The notes under the pieces are model-generated. The model worked only from the letters and a program-made list of their open reading frames with translations, ran no database searches and was not told the origin of the DNA. DNA of 64,000 bases from Pseudomonas taiwanensis DSM 21245 (GTDB taxonomy: Bacteria; Pseudomonadota; Gammaproteobacteria; Pseudomonadales; Pseudomonadaceae), in the NCBI RefSeq assembly GCF_000425785.1, contig NZ_AUEC01000011.1, positions 124,001 through 188,000 on the forward strand, read 5' to 3'. This document shows, piece by piece, positions 52,379 to 60,653 of the stretch. Both the position numbers and the translations under genes were made by a program. How positions within the stretch are numbered: the stretch's first letter is position 1; every line of letters starts with the position of its first letter.

Positions 52379-53200
52379 ATGACTGGCCTACTGAACGTGA
52401 CCTTGCTCGACCAACCGCCAGCGTCGAGTCCCGCGACGCCGATCCACCTGAAACCGCTCACGACCCTGTGCACCGAGTGCCGTGTCAGCGGGTTGTGCCT
52501 GCCCACCGGTCTTCCGGTGCAAGACAACAGTTGCCTGGGCGCCCTGATCGGCCCGCGCCTGCGTGTTCGCAAAGGCGCCGCGCTGTTCAACGCCAATGAC
52601 CCGCTGACAACGCTCTATGCCGTGCGCTGCGGCAGCTTCAAGACCAGCCTGAACAGTGCCGAGGGCCAGGGCGTGGTGATCAATTTCTGGATGCCGGGCG
52701 ATGTGCTTGGCCTCGACGCCATCGCCACCGAACACCACGTATGCGATGCCATTGCCCTGGAAGACAGCGAGGTGTGCCCTGTCCCCTACCGCCGGCTGCA
52801 GGCCCTGGCACACGACTTTCCCGTCCTGCAGCAAAGCCTGAACCGGTTGATGAGTCGGGAAATCGTGCGCGAGCATGAACGGGTGTTGATGCTGTGCAAC
52901 CTCACCGCCGAGCAGCGCCTGGCCAGCTTCCTGGTGGGGTTGTCACGGCGCTTCGTCAGCCGGGGCTATTCTGCCCACGGTTTCATGCTGCGCATGTCCC
53001 GGGAAGACATGGCCTCGTACCTGGGACTGCGGCTTGAGACCGTCTGTCGTTCGGTCGCCCGCTTGCGTGCGCTGGGTATCGTCAGCATGCGTGGCAGGCT
53101 TGTCGAGATACTCGATCTGCCAGCCTTGATAGCCCTTGAGCAAGGCGGCGCGGACGTCGCGCCCAAGGACAACCCGAAGGCGCCATGCTCGACGCGGTGA
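52379..53200 (+). CDS. second Fnr/Anr-family regulator (variant recognition helix)
   Basis: 273 residues. N-terminal Cys31, Cys34, Cys40 (CTECRVSGLC) and Cys133 can hold a 4Fe-4S cluster. The sensor domain has LRVRKGAALFNANDPLTTLY and MPGDVLGLDAIA; the HTH is SREDMASYLGLRLETVCRSV. The recognition triplet E-x-x-S-R of Fnr reads E-T-V-C-R here: the DNA-contacting Ser is Cys. AAGGAGG lies upstream of ATG 52379. The gene overlaps the MgtC-like start by 16 nt, and a perfect Anr box upstream of the operon implies regulation by an Anr-type protein, perhaps its own paralog. Confidence 0.9.
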   Translation: MTGLLNVTLLDQPPASSPATPIHLKPLTTLCTECRVSGLCLPTGLPVQDNSCLGALIGPRLRVRKGAALFNANDPLTTLYAVRCGSFKTSLNSAEGQGVVINFWMPGDVLGLDAIATEHHVCDAIALEDSEVCPVPYRRLQALAHDFPVLQQSLNRLMSREIVREHERVLMLCNLTAEQRLASFLVGLSRRFVSRGYSAHGFMLRMSREDMASYLGLRLETVCRSVARLRALGIVSMRGRLVEILDLPALIALEQGGADVAPKDNPKAPCSTR

Positions 53201-54426
53201 ATATCAGCCACGGCGCCGTGGCATTGGGCATCGGCATGCTGGTGGGGCTTGAGCGCGAGCGCAAGAAAGGCCGCAATGAAGACCATGCCGCCGCCGGCCT
53301 CCGGACCTTCGCCATCACCGCCCTGTTGGGCTACGTCAGCATGTTGCTGGCCGGGCCCATGCTGGTCGGGTTCGCCAGCCTTGGCCTGGTACTGATGTTG
53401 TGCATGCATTACCACAAACATGCCGACAGAGACCCCGAAGTCACCAGCGAAATCGCCCTGCTGCTGGTGCTGACCCTCGGAGCACTGAGCCTCGAGGAAC
53501 CAGAACTGGCCACCGCTGTCGGCGTGGTACTGACCCTGCTCCTGGCACTGCGCCGCGAGCTGCATCATTTCGTGCTCCAGCAACTGAACGAGCAAGAGCT
53601 GCGCGATGGCTTGATGCTGTTGACGATGGCGCTGGTGGTGCTGCCGTCGACACCGGACAGGTTCATGGGGCCGTATGGCGCACTCAACCCTCGCACCCTC
53701 TGTACGCTGGTCGTGCTGCTGATGACCGTCGGTGCGCTGGGGCACATTGCCTTGCGTCTGGTCGGCCCACGCTACGGCTTGCCCCTGAGCGCCATCGCAT
53801 CCGGCTTCGCCTCGGGCACGGCGACGATTGCGCTGCTTGCCCATCAAGCCCGTCAACGCGTCGCTGCCGTGAAATCCCTGGCCGCCGCGGCCGTGTTGTC
53901 CAACCTCGCCAGCATCGCGCAATTCGCCTTGGTACTGGGCATCGTCGACCGCCGCCTGTTGAAACCTTTCATGGCCTCGATCGGGCTCGGTGTAGGGGTT
54001 ACGGTGGTTTACGGAACCTTGTTACTGGCACCTTGGCGCAACGACCAAGGCGCGTGCCCGGCACCTCAGGGCGATGGCGCCTTCAACCTCTGGACAGCCT
54101 TGATCATCACCCTGGCGCTGGCCGGAATCGCCTTGTTCTCGGCATTCCTGCTTCACCACCTGGGCCACAGCGGCGTCAGTATCGCGGCCTTCCTCGGCGG
54201 GATGGGCGATGCCCACGCAGCCACCGCATCGGTAGCCTCGCTGGTTGTGGCAGGACAGCTGGGGACAGCCGATGTCGTGGTACCAGGGATGATGGCAGTG
54301 ACGGGCAATAGCCTGACCAAATGCGTACTGGCGTTCAGCAATGGCGGCTTCGCATTCGCACGTTACCTCGCCCCGGCACAGTTGATCATTCTTGGCGCGA
54401 TGTGGCTGGGGCTTTTAGTGACCTGA
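53185..54426 (+). CDS. MgtC/SapB-DUF4010 membrane protein
   Basis: 413 residues, about 11 helices. N-terminal MgtC-like part: ALGIGMLVGLERERKKGRNE and AAGLRTFAITALLGYVSMLL; C-terminal DUF4010 (PLSAIASGFASGTATIALLA, GHSGVSIAAFLGGMGDAHAA). MgtC-type proteins affect Mg2+/phosphate homeostasis and membrane potential, but the biochemical role of the DUF4010 fusion is unknown. The ATG lies inside the fnr-type gene (16-nt overlap), so translation is coupled. Confidence 0.9.
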   Translation: MLDAVNISHGAVALGIGMLVGLERERKKGRNEDHAAAGLRTFAITALLGYVSMLLAGPMLVGFASLGLVLMLCMHYHKHADRDPEVTSEIALLLVLTLGALSLEEPELATAVGVVLTLLLALRRELHHFVLQQLNEQELRDGLMLLTMALVVLPSTPDRFMGPYGALNPRTLCTLVVLLMTVGALGHIALRLVGPRYGLPLSAIASGFASGTATIALLAHQARQRVAAVKSLAAAAVLSNLASIAQFALVLGIVDRRLLKPFMASIGLGVGVTVVYGTLLLAPWRNDQGACPAPQGDGAFNLWTALIITLALAGIALFSAFLLHHLGHSGVSIAAFLGGMGDAHAATASVASLVVAGQLGTADVVVPGMMAVTGNSLTKCVLAFSNGGFAFARYLAPAQLIILGAMWLGLLVT

Positions 54427-54519
54427 CTTGTCGAACGCCACTCGGGCATTGCGCAGGAACTTTGCACCCGTCGGACAGGCCTCCTGTTCCAGGTCTATCG
54501 AAAAACGGAGATTACGACG

Positions 54520-55059
54520 ATGAGTGCACCACTCAATGGCAAGCGCGTGGCCTTTCTGGTCACCGATGGATTCGAACAAGTCGAGCTGACCGGCCCCCGC
54601 GAAGCATTGCAAAACAATGGCGCCGTGGTCGATATCCTGAGCGACAAGGAAGGCACTGTGCGGGGCTGGAACCACGACAAGCCCGCTGACGAATTCGCCG
54701 TCGATGCCACCTTCGAGAATGCGCATCTGGATCTGTACGATGCGCTGGTGCTGCCCGGCGGCGTGCAGAACTCCGATACCATTCGGCTGATTCCCGGCGC
54801 GCAGAAACTGGTCAAAAGCCATCAATCGGCCAACAAGCCGTTGGCAGTGATCTGTCATGGCGCCTGGCTGTTGGTGTCGAGCGGTTTGGCCAAGGGCAAG
54901 CGGATGACCAGCTACAAGACACTGCAGGATGACATTCGCAACGCAGGCGGCACCTGGGTGGACGAAGAGGTGGTGGTGGATGGCAACCTGATCAGTAGCC
55001 GTCAGCCCGATGACATTCCCGCATTCAACGACCAGTTGGTCCGCGCCCTGGCCGTTTGA
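54520..55059 (+). CDS. DJ-1/PfpI family protein
   Basis: 179 residues: GKRVAFLVTDGFEQVELTGP, LVLPGGVQNSDTIRL and nucleophile region LAVICHGAWLLVSSGLAKGK with Cys in the ICHG elbow. It is the stress-type PfpI/YhbO branch (glyoxalase/deglycase or proteinase activities have been described for the family). It follows the MgtC-like gene by 93 nt and is separated from the acidic 47-residue gene by 95 nt. AACGGAGATTACGACG is a modest SD. Confidence 0.9.
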   Translation: MSAPLNGKRVAFLVTDGFEQVELTGPREALQNNGAVVDILSDKEGTVRGWNHDKPADEFAVDATFENAHLDLYDALVLPGGVQNSDTIRLIPGAQKLVKSHQSANKPLAVICHGAWLLVSSGLAKGKRMTSYKTLQDDIRNAGGTWVDEEVVVDGNLISSRQPDDIPAFNDQLVRALAV

Positions 55060-55121
55060 GCTGCGCGTTGACACCGCCGCTGCAAGTGAATTGAACGTCG
55101 CGCGCGGCCCCATGACCTAAA

Positions 55122-55151
55122 GAGGTACCCATCCGCTACTGGAGGTACCTC
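55122..55151 (+). promoter_or_regulatory. hairpin over the ribosome-binding site of the 47-residue gene
   Basis: GAGGTACC (55122-55129) is the exact reverse complement of GGTACCTC (55144-55151), 14-nt loop. The Shine-Dalgarno GGAGG (55141-55145) lies at the edge of the right arm, so the hairpin could limit initiation at the ATG at 55155. Confidence 0.55.
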
Positions 55152-55154
55152 ATC

Positions 55155-55298
55155 ATGCACGATCCCAATGCCCCAGACCCATATGTCGATGACGTCCCCC
55201 ACAACCCAGGTGAACCGGTGCCTGCACCAGACTCCGAAACCGAGGCGCCGGACTGGCCAGAGGACCAAGTCCCGCCAGAAGAGCAATCCGATGGTTGA
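55155..55298 (+). CDS. 47-residue acidic, proline-rich protein
   Basis: 47 residues, MHDPNAPDPYVDDVPHNPGE then PVPAPDSETEAPDWPEDQVP and PEEQSDG: 14 Asp/Glu and 13 Pro, hardly any basic residue, so it is disordered and strongly acidic. A GGAGGT SD sits inside the hairpin described at 55122. I know of no family. It ends 19 nt before the stop of the convergent ligase gene. Confidence 0.6.
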   Translation: MHDPNAPDPYVDDVPHNPGEPVPAPDSETEAPDWPEDQVPPEEQSDG

Positions 55299-55316
55299 GT
55301 GACGGGTTCGCCGGCG

Positions 55317-56441
55317 TCAACCTGTGGCCGGCGTCATCTCGCCCACCACTTGGTCGACCACTGCCCGGAAGGCCTGGCGCCGGTCTCTCCCCTGGGCGAG
55401 GGCGCGCTCGAAGGCGGCCAGTTGGCGTTGAGCGCTACTGCCGTCCTGGAGGATACGCGCAGCGTGGCCGAATGCGTGCTCGGCATCCTGGGTGTCGGCG
55501 GGTACCAGGCCCTGCAGCTGTGCCAGCCAGCCATGGGCGGTCACCGGTTGCCTGTCGTGCGCGCCTATGAACATGCCATTGCCGCCATGGCGGAGCGCCC
55601 TCCAGTAGTTCTCCTGGATGATCCAACGTTGCTCGGGGCCGAGCGGCTGCCAATGCTGACGAACCCGCAGCGTCTGCTCTACCAGGTGACGGAACAGCCC
55701 GGCGATGGCCAGGCCGTCTTCCAAGCGTGGGCACGCATCACAGATGCGCAACTCGATCGTCGGAAATCGCCGCGACGGGCGGATCGCCCACCAGAAGTCG
55801 CCGTCTTCGGCAAGCCCGCCTATACCTTGGAGCAGTGTTCTGTAGCGCAGGTAGGCATTCCAGTCAGCCAGCGGCTCTGGCATGTCCATGTGCGGCCACT
55901 CCCCGCAGACCACGCGTCGGTAACTTTGGTAACCGGTCACTTGGCTGTACCAGAACGGCGAAGAGGTGGTCAGGACGAGCAACAGCGGCAACCAGCAGAG
56001 CATCTGGTTGATCAGTTGCATGCGGTCGATCTCCGGCGCCACCCCCACGTGCACATGCAGCCCCGAGAGCAGGCTACGGCGGGCGACCATTTGATAGTCG
56101 TCGAATACCTGGCGGTAGTGATTCTGGTCCCGGGCATGCTGGCGTTGCCACCGCGCGGTGGGATGGCTGGCAGCGCCATAAAGGGCCACCCCCTCCTGCG
56201 CCAGCGCGCTGCACAGATTGTGTCGACATTCGGTGAAATAGCTGCGCGCTTCATGCAGGTTGGCCAACACCGGTGAAGCGACCTCGATCTGGCTGTAGAA
56301 CATTTCCTCGGCGAAATGCTCGCCCACCACTTCACGGCAACGGCGCGCCACTGCGTGCGACGGCCTGGCCAGGACGTCGCCACGGGTAACGTCGACCAGC
56401 AAGTATTCCTCTTCGATGCCGAACCCTTGCGCCCTGACCAT
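55317..56441 (-). CDS. YbdK-type carboxylate-amine ligase
   Basis: 374 residues of the GCS2/YbdK family, which joins glutamate-like carboxylates to amines with ATP. FGIEEEYLLVDVTRGDVLAR is the catalytic Glu-Glu-Glu motif, followed by MFYSQIEVASPVLANLHEAR, SGLHVHVGV and TIELRICDACPRLED. Substrates are not inferable. ATG 56441; gap of 7 nt from the methyltransferase stop. It is the last gene of a four-gene operon (lipoprotein, di-iron enzyme, methyltransferase, ligase), where it probably performs the amide-forming step. Confidence 0.88.
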   Translation of the reverse strand: MVRAQGFGIEEEYLLVDVTRGDVLARPSHAVARRCREVVGEHFAEEMFYSQIEVASPVLANLHEARSYFTECRHNLCSALAQEGVALYGAASHPTARWQRQHARDQNHYRQVFDDYQMVARRSLLSGLHVHVGVAPEIDRMQLINQMLCWLPLLLVLTTSSPFWYSQVTGYQSYRRVVCGEWPHMDMPEPLADWNAYLRYRTLLQGIGGLAEDGDFWWAIRPSRRFPTIELRICDACPRLEDGLAIAGLFRHLVEQTLRVRQHWQPLGPEQRWIIQENYWRALRHGGNGMFIGAHDRQPVTAHGWLAQLQGLVPADTQDAEHAFGHAARILQDGSSAQRQLAAFERALAQGRDRRQAFRAVVDQVVGEMTPATG

Positions 56442-56448
56442 CGTGCAC

Positions 56449-57402
56449 TCAGGCGATGCGAGTCAGGGTCAGTGCTACTGCGGCGATGCGTTCGACATGC
56501 GCGTAGCCTGGTTCGAGCAGTTGCTCACCGAATACATCCGGGTCCAGCTCACGGTAATGCCAACTGAAGGCAGGCCCGGCCAGGCGTAGGCGCACAGCGT
56601 CCAGCAAGGCATCGCGACCGTCGACGATCGCGACCCCGGTGTACAGCAACAACGTGCCACCCATGACCAGGCGTTCGCGCGCCTGTTCGATGATGCGCAG
56701 GGAAAGCTCGGCTCCGAGCGCACCGCCACCATGGCGATAGGCGCGCTGCTGGGCGTCGAGCATGTAAGGCGGATTGGCAACGATCAGGTCGAAGTTCGCG
56801 CCGATGCCATCGAGCAGGTCACTGAGCTCGACCGACACGTTGGCCACCCCCGCCAGTGCAGCGTTGATGGCGGTATAACGCAACGCCAAAGGGTTGATGT
56901 CCACCGCGCAAACCTGCGCATGGGGGGCTGCACGGGCGATGATCAGCGCGCCGATGCCGGTGCCACAGCCAAGGTCGACCGCATGTTCCACGCGCCGGGG
57001 ACTGTGCTGCAGAAAGTCCTGTATCACCTGGGCGAATCGGTAGCTGTCGGGACCGAAGAACACCGCGTCGTGGCTGTCGGTCGGCCACGCGGAATGGACC
57101 AGCAACAGGTTGTCGAGGCTCGACCAACGCACCGCGCTGCGCAATAGCTCACCCTGCGCCTGCACCACACCAGCGGTTTTCAACTGGGCCAACTCGTCAC
57201 TGCTGATCAGCGAGGCCGGGAACGGCCGGCTCCAGCCGAACACATCCCGCAGGTCGTGGGCCTGCTGGGCGGCGGTCCGGTCGTTGACGCGAGCATGGGT
57301 AGCTGGGGTCACGCAGGTGAAACGATAACCGTCGGCGCTGAGGCGCCGACCCAGGTGCAACAGTGCCTGGTCGGCATAAGCTTGGTTCTGGTCAAGCAAC
57401 AT
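56449..57402 (-). CDS. class I SAM-dependent methyltransferase (NPPY type)
   Basis: 317 residues. Cofactor motif HAVDLGCGTGIGALIIARAA, post-I DINPLALRYTAINAALAG and the NPPY motif (FDLIVANPPYMLDAQQRAYR) of N-methyltransferases that modify planar or amide nitrogen (HemK/PrmC-like). The N-terminal 100 residues are helical and not PrmC-like. ATG 57402 is preferred over GTG 57408, because AGGAGAG is 8 nt upstream; its ATG overlaps the di-iron gene stop (TGATG). Likely modifies the pathway intermediate made by the neighbouring enzymes. Confidence 0.85.
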   Translation of the reverse strand: MLLDQNQAYADQALLHLGRRLSADGYRFTCVTPATHARVNDRTAAQQAHDLRDVFGWSRPFPASLISSDELAQLKTAGVVQAQGELLRSAVRWSSLDNLLLVHSAWPTDSHDAVFFGPDSYRFAQVIQDFLQHSPRRVEHAVDLGCGTGIGALIIARAAPHAQVCAVDINPLALRYTAINAALAGVANVSVELSDLLDGIGANFDLIVANPPYMLDAQQRAYRHGGGALGAELSLRIIEQARERLVMGGTLLLYTGVAIVDGRDALLDAVRLRLAGPAFSWHYRELDPDVFGEQLLEPGYAHVERIAAVALTLTRIA

Positions 57403-58736
57403 CAGCACTCTCCTGCGTGGGTCAAGCCGGTGGCAAGGATGAAATCGCGGGTGGCGCGCAGTCCATCGGGCTCGGCGTGATGGTTACCGGACATCCGTTC
57501 GATCATGCACTCGACACGAGGCAGCCCTTGCGTGGCCGGCCCGCCCTCTTCCAAGGCCAAACCCTGCTCCCAGTGCCCCGGTGCGACGCGCCGATACGGC
57601 ACGCCGGCCCTGTCACCGGCAATCCAGTCATGCCAGAGCTGCTTTTCGTAAGCGGTGAAAACCCCAAACATCGCGGCATGCGGTCCGTCGATCAAGGCCC
57701 AGAACCGGCTATTCGAAGGCGCCTCGCCTAGTTGCAGCCACTGTTGCGTTTCAAGGGCGCGCAGGAAGCCGGGTAACGCGCTGGCATCGGCCAGCCATTG
57801 GTTGATGGTCCGACCTTGCAGGCGGCAACGGTCACTGTGCATGAACTGGCCGTATACCCGCTTGCGTTGCAAGGCGGCCAACAACTCCGTTTCCAGGTCG
57901 AAGGACGCAATCAGCGAGGCCGTGTCGAGCCCAAGATCGTTGAGACGATAGCCCCTGCGCACTCGCTCGTAGCAGGCTTTTTCCGACGGCCCCGGCATCA
58001 GCAGGAACAGGCTTTGCAATGCGCGACGAGCATGACCGCTGGCGGCATTGTCGATCGTGACGTGCAGCTGAAAGTAATGAGCATCGATGCCCAGTTCGGC
58101 CAACTCGTGGGTGGTGATCAGCAAGTGCAAAGGCGGCTGTTCATACCCCAGGTTGTAGCCAATGACCTCCGGCAAATACTGCTCGACGTTGCGCCCCAAG
58201 GCCAACTGCACCGCGCCTTGCAGGTACCGCGACGGGTCCAAAGGCAGCCCTTGGTCACAACCCAGGCGGCTCAGCAATCGCTGGTAGATCAACACATGGT
58301 TGCAGCGGGGGTCACCATCGCCCAGTTCTTCTAGGAAGGTACGGATCAGCCCATGGAACCGTGGATCTTGCCAGTGCTTGAGCGTTCCGTGCAGCCAAGC
58401 GCCATCCACCTCTTTGGTCGGGGCGACCTGTTGCAGGAACCACAGGGCCTGTGCCCGGTTGGCGAAGAACCGCCGTGGTGCGCCCTCACGCCGCTGCGCC
58501 AGGTAACGCGCATGCTCTGCGGCGACCCGGGCGGCATGATCGACCGACCACTGCGCCAAATCCGCGGGATCGTCCGGCAAATCATCGGTCATCGATATCG
58601 TCCGCTGAAGTTGACCGGCCAACCACTCCCGCGCGTCATAGCCACCCGACTGCAGCATTGCCGAGTACTGCCGCTGCGGATCGTCCGGCACAACCCGGAC
58701 TGACTGCTGCATGATTTCTAATGGTATCAACCTCAT
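57402..58736 (-). CDS. haem-oxygenase-like di-iron oxidase/oxygenase (iron-containing redox enzyme family)
   Basis: 444 residues. The helical core carries the HDO-type ligands: FLEELGDGDPRCNHVLIYQR (Glu and His) and TTHELAELGIDAHYFQLHVT then IDNAASGHA (Glu and two or more His). This matches the iron-containing redox enzyme family, relatives of which oxidise amino-acid- or fatty-acid-derived substrates in natural-product pathways. ATG 58736 (MRLIPLEIMQ) is preferred over GTG 58745. It is 14 nt after the lipoprotein stop and overlaps the methyltransferase start. Confidence 0.82.
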   Translation of the reverse strand: MRLIPLEIMQQSVRVVPDDPQRQYSAMLQSGGYDAREWLAGQLQRTISMTDDLPDDPADLAQWSVDHAARVAAEHARYLAQRREGAPRRFFANRAQALWFLQQVAPTKEVDGAWLHGTLKHWQDPRFHGLIRTFLEELGDGDPRCNHVLIYQRLLSRLGCDQGLPLDPSRYLQGAVQLALGRNVEQYLPEVIGYNLGYEQPPLHLLITTHELAELGIDAHYFQLHVTIDNAASGHARRALQSLFLLMPGPSEKACYERVRRGYRLNDLGLDTASLIASFDLETELLAALQRKRVYGQFMHSDRCRLQGRTINQWLADASALPGFLRALETQQWLQLGEAPSNSRFWALIDGPHAAMFGVFTAYEKQLWHDWIAGDRAGVPYRRVAPGHWEQGLALEEGGPATQGLPRVECMIERMSGNHHAEPDGLRATRDFILATGLTHAGEC

Positions 58737-58750
58737 GGGCCGCACCTCGC

Positions 58751-58936
58751 TCAGGGATTCTGGGGCTTGGTCTCGGGGCTCGGATGAGTGGTGGGTGTAT
58801 CGGGTTGCTCCATCTGCAAGGACGGCTTGCTGGGGTCCGCATCCTTGGCGGGATGATCTGAATCACGGTCGAAACAGCCGCCGAGCAGCGTCAGGCTGGC
58901 GCCGAGCAGCACCGTGGGGAACAGGGTGTATTTCAT
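58751..58936 (-). CDS. small lipoprotein
   Basis: 61 residues: MKYTLFPTVLLGASLTLLGG then Cys (lipobox LLGGC) followed by an acidic, Pro/Ser/Thr-rich tail (PSPETKPQNP end) without a folded domain. First gene of the di-iron/methyltransferase/ligase operon (14-nt gap). Probably a membrane anchor or a cell-wall linked peptide; function unknown. CCGGAGCCCGACATG gives a GGAG SD. Confidence 0.7.
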   Translation of the reverse strand: MKYTLFPTVLLGASLTLLGGCFDRDSDHPAKDADPSKPSLQMEQPDTPTTHPSPETKPQNP

Positions 58937-59168
58937 GTCGGGCTCCGGTTGTAGTTGCGAGGGTTCATAACGAACGAGTGCGCTCGACGCGGCTGGATTC
59001 GTTTTTTTTACCCTGCAGTGGATGAACGGCGCTAAATACCGGGGCGGGGTGCATCGGGAGGCGCGGGTAGCCATCACGATGATCGAAGAAAAACTAAACC
59101 TTCCCGCCCTCGCCTGGCTCAACCGAATGCGACATCGAGGTCGCGCCAACTGAACGAAGGAGTCAGAC

Positions 59169-59669
59169 ATGAGCCAACCCTTCTTGAAACTCGCGGGCGT
59201 CACGTTGTTGATGAGCCTTGCTTCGCTGCAGGTCCAGGCGGCCTCTTCGGACGATTTCGTCGACGCGGCGATCGAGGCAGGCATCGCCGAGGTGGTCACC
59301 AGTAACCTTGCCCAGGAAAAAAGCCAGAACGCCGACATCAAGAAATATGCCCAGCAGATGGTCACCGACCATACCAAGGCCAACCAGCAGCTGGGCGAAA
59401 TCGCCCGCAAGCTTGACATCAGCGTGCCCGACGAAGCGGCGCTGACCGACAAGGTCAAAAAAATGATCCTCGAATGGCGCGAAGCGTCCTTCGACCGTTC
59501 CTATGTCAACAACCAGGTCGATGCGCACGAAAAAGCCGTGGAGCTGTTCAAGAAGGAGTCGACATCCTCCGACAAACCAGAGCTGAAGGCCTTCGCCAGC
59601 GAAAAACTGCCGACGCTGGAACATCACCTCGAGCAGGCCAAAGCTTTGCAGACGACTCACGGCAAATAA
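59169..59669 (+). CDS. DUF4142 periplasmic protein
   Basis: 166 residues with a signal peptide (MSQPFLKLAGVTLLMSLASL, cleavage near VQA-A). The mature four-helix ferritin-like bundle of DUF4142 is seen in DDFVDAAIEAGIAEVVTSNL, KYAQQMVTDHTKANQQLGEI and LPTLEHHLEQAKALQTTHGK. These proteins are commonly stress-induced; no enzymatic role is established. A hairpin follows its stop. Confidence 0.9.
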   Translation: MSQPFLKLAGVTLLMSLASLQVQAASSDDFVDAAIEAGIAEVVTSNLAQEKSQNADIKKYAQQMVTDHTKANQQLGEIARKLDISVPDEAALTDKVKKMILEWREASFDRSYVNNQVDAHEKAVELFKKESTSSDKPELKAFASEKLPTLEHHLEQAKALQTTHGK

Positions 59670-59705
59670 CCCAGCCGACAGGCCAGGCGACGGTAGGCCC
59701 GACGC

Positions 59706-59732
59706 CAATGGGGCAGCCATCCTGCCCCATTG
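59706..59732 (+). terminator. hairpin after the DUF4142 gene
   Basis: 11-bp perfect stem CAATGGGGCAG (59706-59716) with CTGCCCCATTG (59722-59732), 5-nt loop. 36 nt past the stop; no T-tract follows. Confidence 0.6.
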
Positions 59733-59779
59733 ATCAACGGTTCTGTGACCTTGTATCACTCGAACGCGGAGAGAACAGC

Positions 59780-60160
59780 ATGCCACGTGGAGACAAAGAC
59801 AAATACACCGACACCCAAAAGCGCAAGGCTGAACACATCGAAGAGCGCTACGAGCATAAAGGCCTGTCCAAGGACGAAGCCGAGGCGCGCGCCTGGGCAA
59901 CGGTCAACAAGCAATCGGGCGGCGGCGAAAAGCCAGGCGGCTCGGGCAAAGCCGCCTCGTCGAAGGCCCAGTCCACCGCCCGTTCGGATTCGGCCAAGCG
60001 GGCGGCGCAAACACGTCAGGGGCACTCACGTACATCGAGTACGTCGCTGAACACGCAAACCAAGCAGAGCCTTCTCAAGGAAGCGCGGAGCAAGAACATC
60101 AAAGGCCGCTCGACCATGAGCAAGGCAGAACTGGTCGAGGCGTTAGGCAAGCATGGTTGA
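59780..60160 (+). CDS. basic Rho_N/SAP-like protein ('plasmid stabilization' type)
   Basis: 126 residues, highly basic. MPRGDKDKYTDTQKRKAEHI then EERYEHKGLSKDEAEARAWA is the part shared by small proteins often labelled plasmid stabilization protein; a Ser/Gly/Lys linker follows; the last 35 residues (SLLKEARSKNIKGRSTMSKA then ELVEALGKHG) match the Rho_N helix-extended-loop-helix motif. It probably binds nucleic acid. ATG 59780 has GGAGAGAA upstream. Confidence 0.8.
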   Translation: MPRGDKDKYTDTQKRKAEHIEERYEHKGLSKDEAEARAWATVNKQSGGGEKPGGSGKAASSKAQSTARSDSAKRAAQTRQGHSRTSSTSLNTQTKQSLLKEARSKNIKGRSTMSKAELVEALGKHG

Positions 60161-60223
60161 GATGCTCGACGCACGTCGGCGGCCTGCTTGGGTTTGACGG
60201 ATGCTGGCCAGCTCCTTGAGCGG

Positions 60224-60466
60224 TCATGCATCCGGATCGCTCACATGGGCCTGCACGGCATCTTCAAGCGCCCGCACGTGGGCTTCATCGGCCAGCGCCT
60301 TGAGTGCCAGCCAATCGTCCCAGTCGATGGCGCCATCGTCACGCAAGGCCTCGGCGGTGCGGACCAAAGCGTGGTGGTAGGCATCCGGCGACTCGGTGCG
60401 GTAGCTGGTGTCGTCGTACTGGGCGTACCAGGCTTCAAGCTCTGGGATGCTGCGTTCGATGCTCAT
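60224..60466 (-). CDS. hypothetical acidic helical protein
   Basis: 80 residues, MSIERSIPELEAWYAQYDDT at the start, then ALVRTAEALRDDGAIDWDDW and LALKALADEAHVRALEDAVQ. It is Asp/Ala-rich, helical and without a recognisable domain. GAGGAGTCTTGCC precedes the ATG, a good SD. It is convergent with the Rho_N-type gene and divergent from the CheB-CheR gene. Confidence 0.55.
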   Translation of the reverse strand: MSIERSIPELEAWYAQYDDTSYRTESPDAYHHALVRTAEALRDDGAIDWDDWLALKALADEAHVRALEDAVQAHVSDPDA

Positions 60467-60653
60467 GGCAAGACTCCTCGGTGCTCATTGCAGTGAGAGT
60501 CCATCCGCCGGGCGACGTTCACCCGGATCGGGCGAGGATCGTCATCGCGACGTCGCCAAACCCTCGTCGCTCGGATGATGTGAAGCCTATAATCGCTGCC
60601 AATGCCCATGATTCATACAGGGACCCTACCCGGTCCGCACAAGGTTCGTGCCC

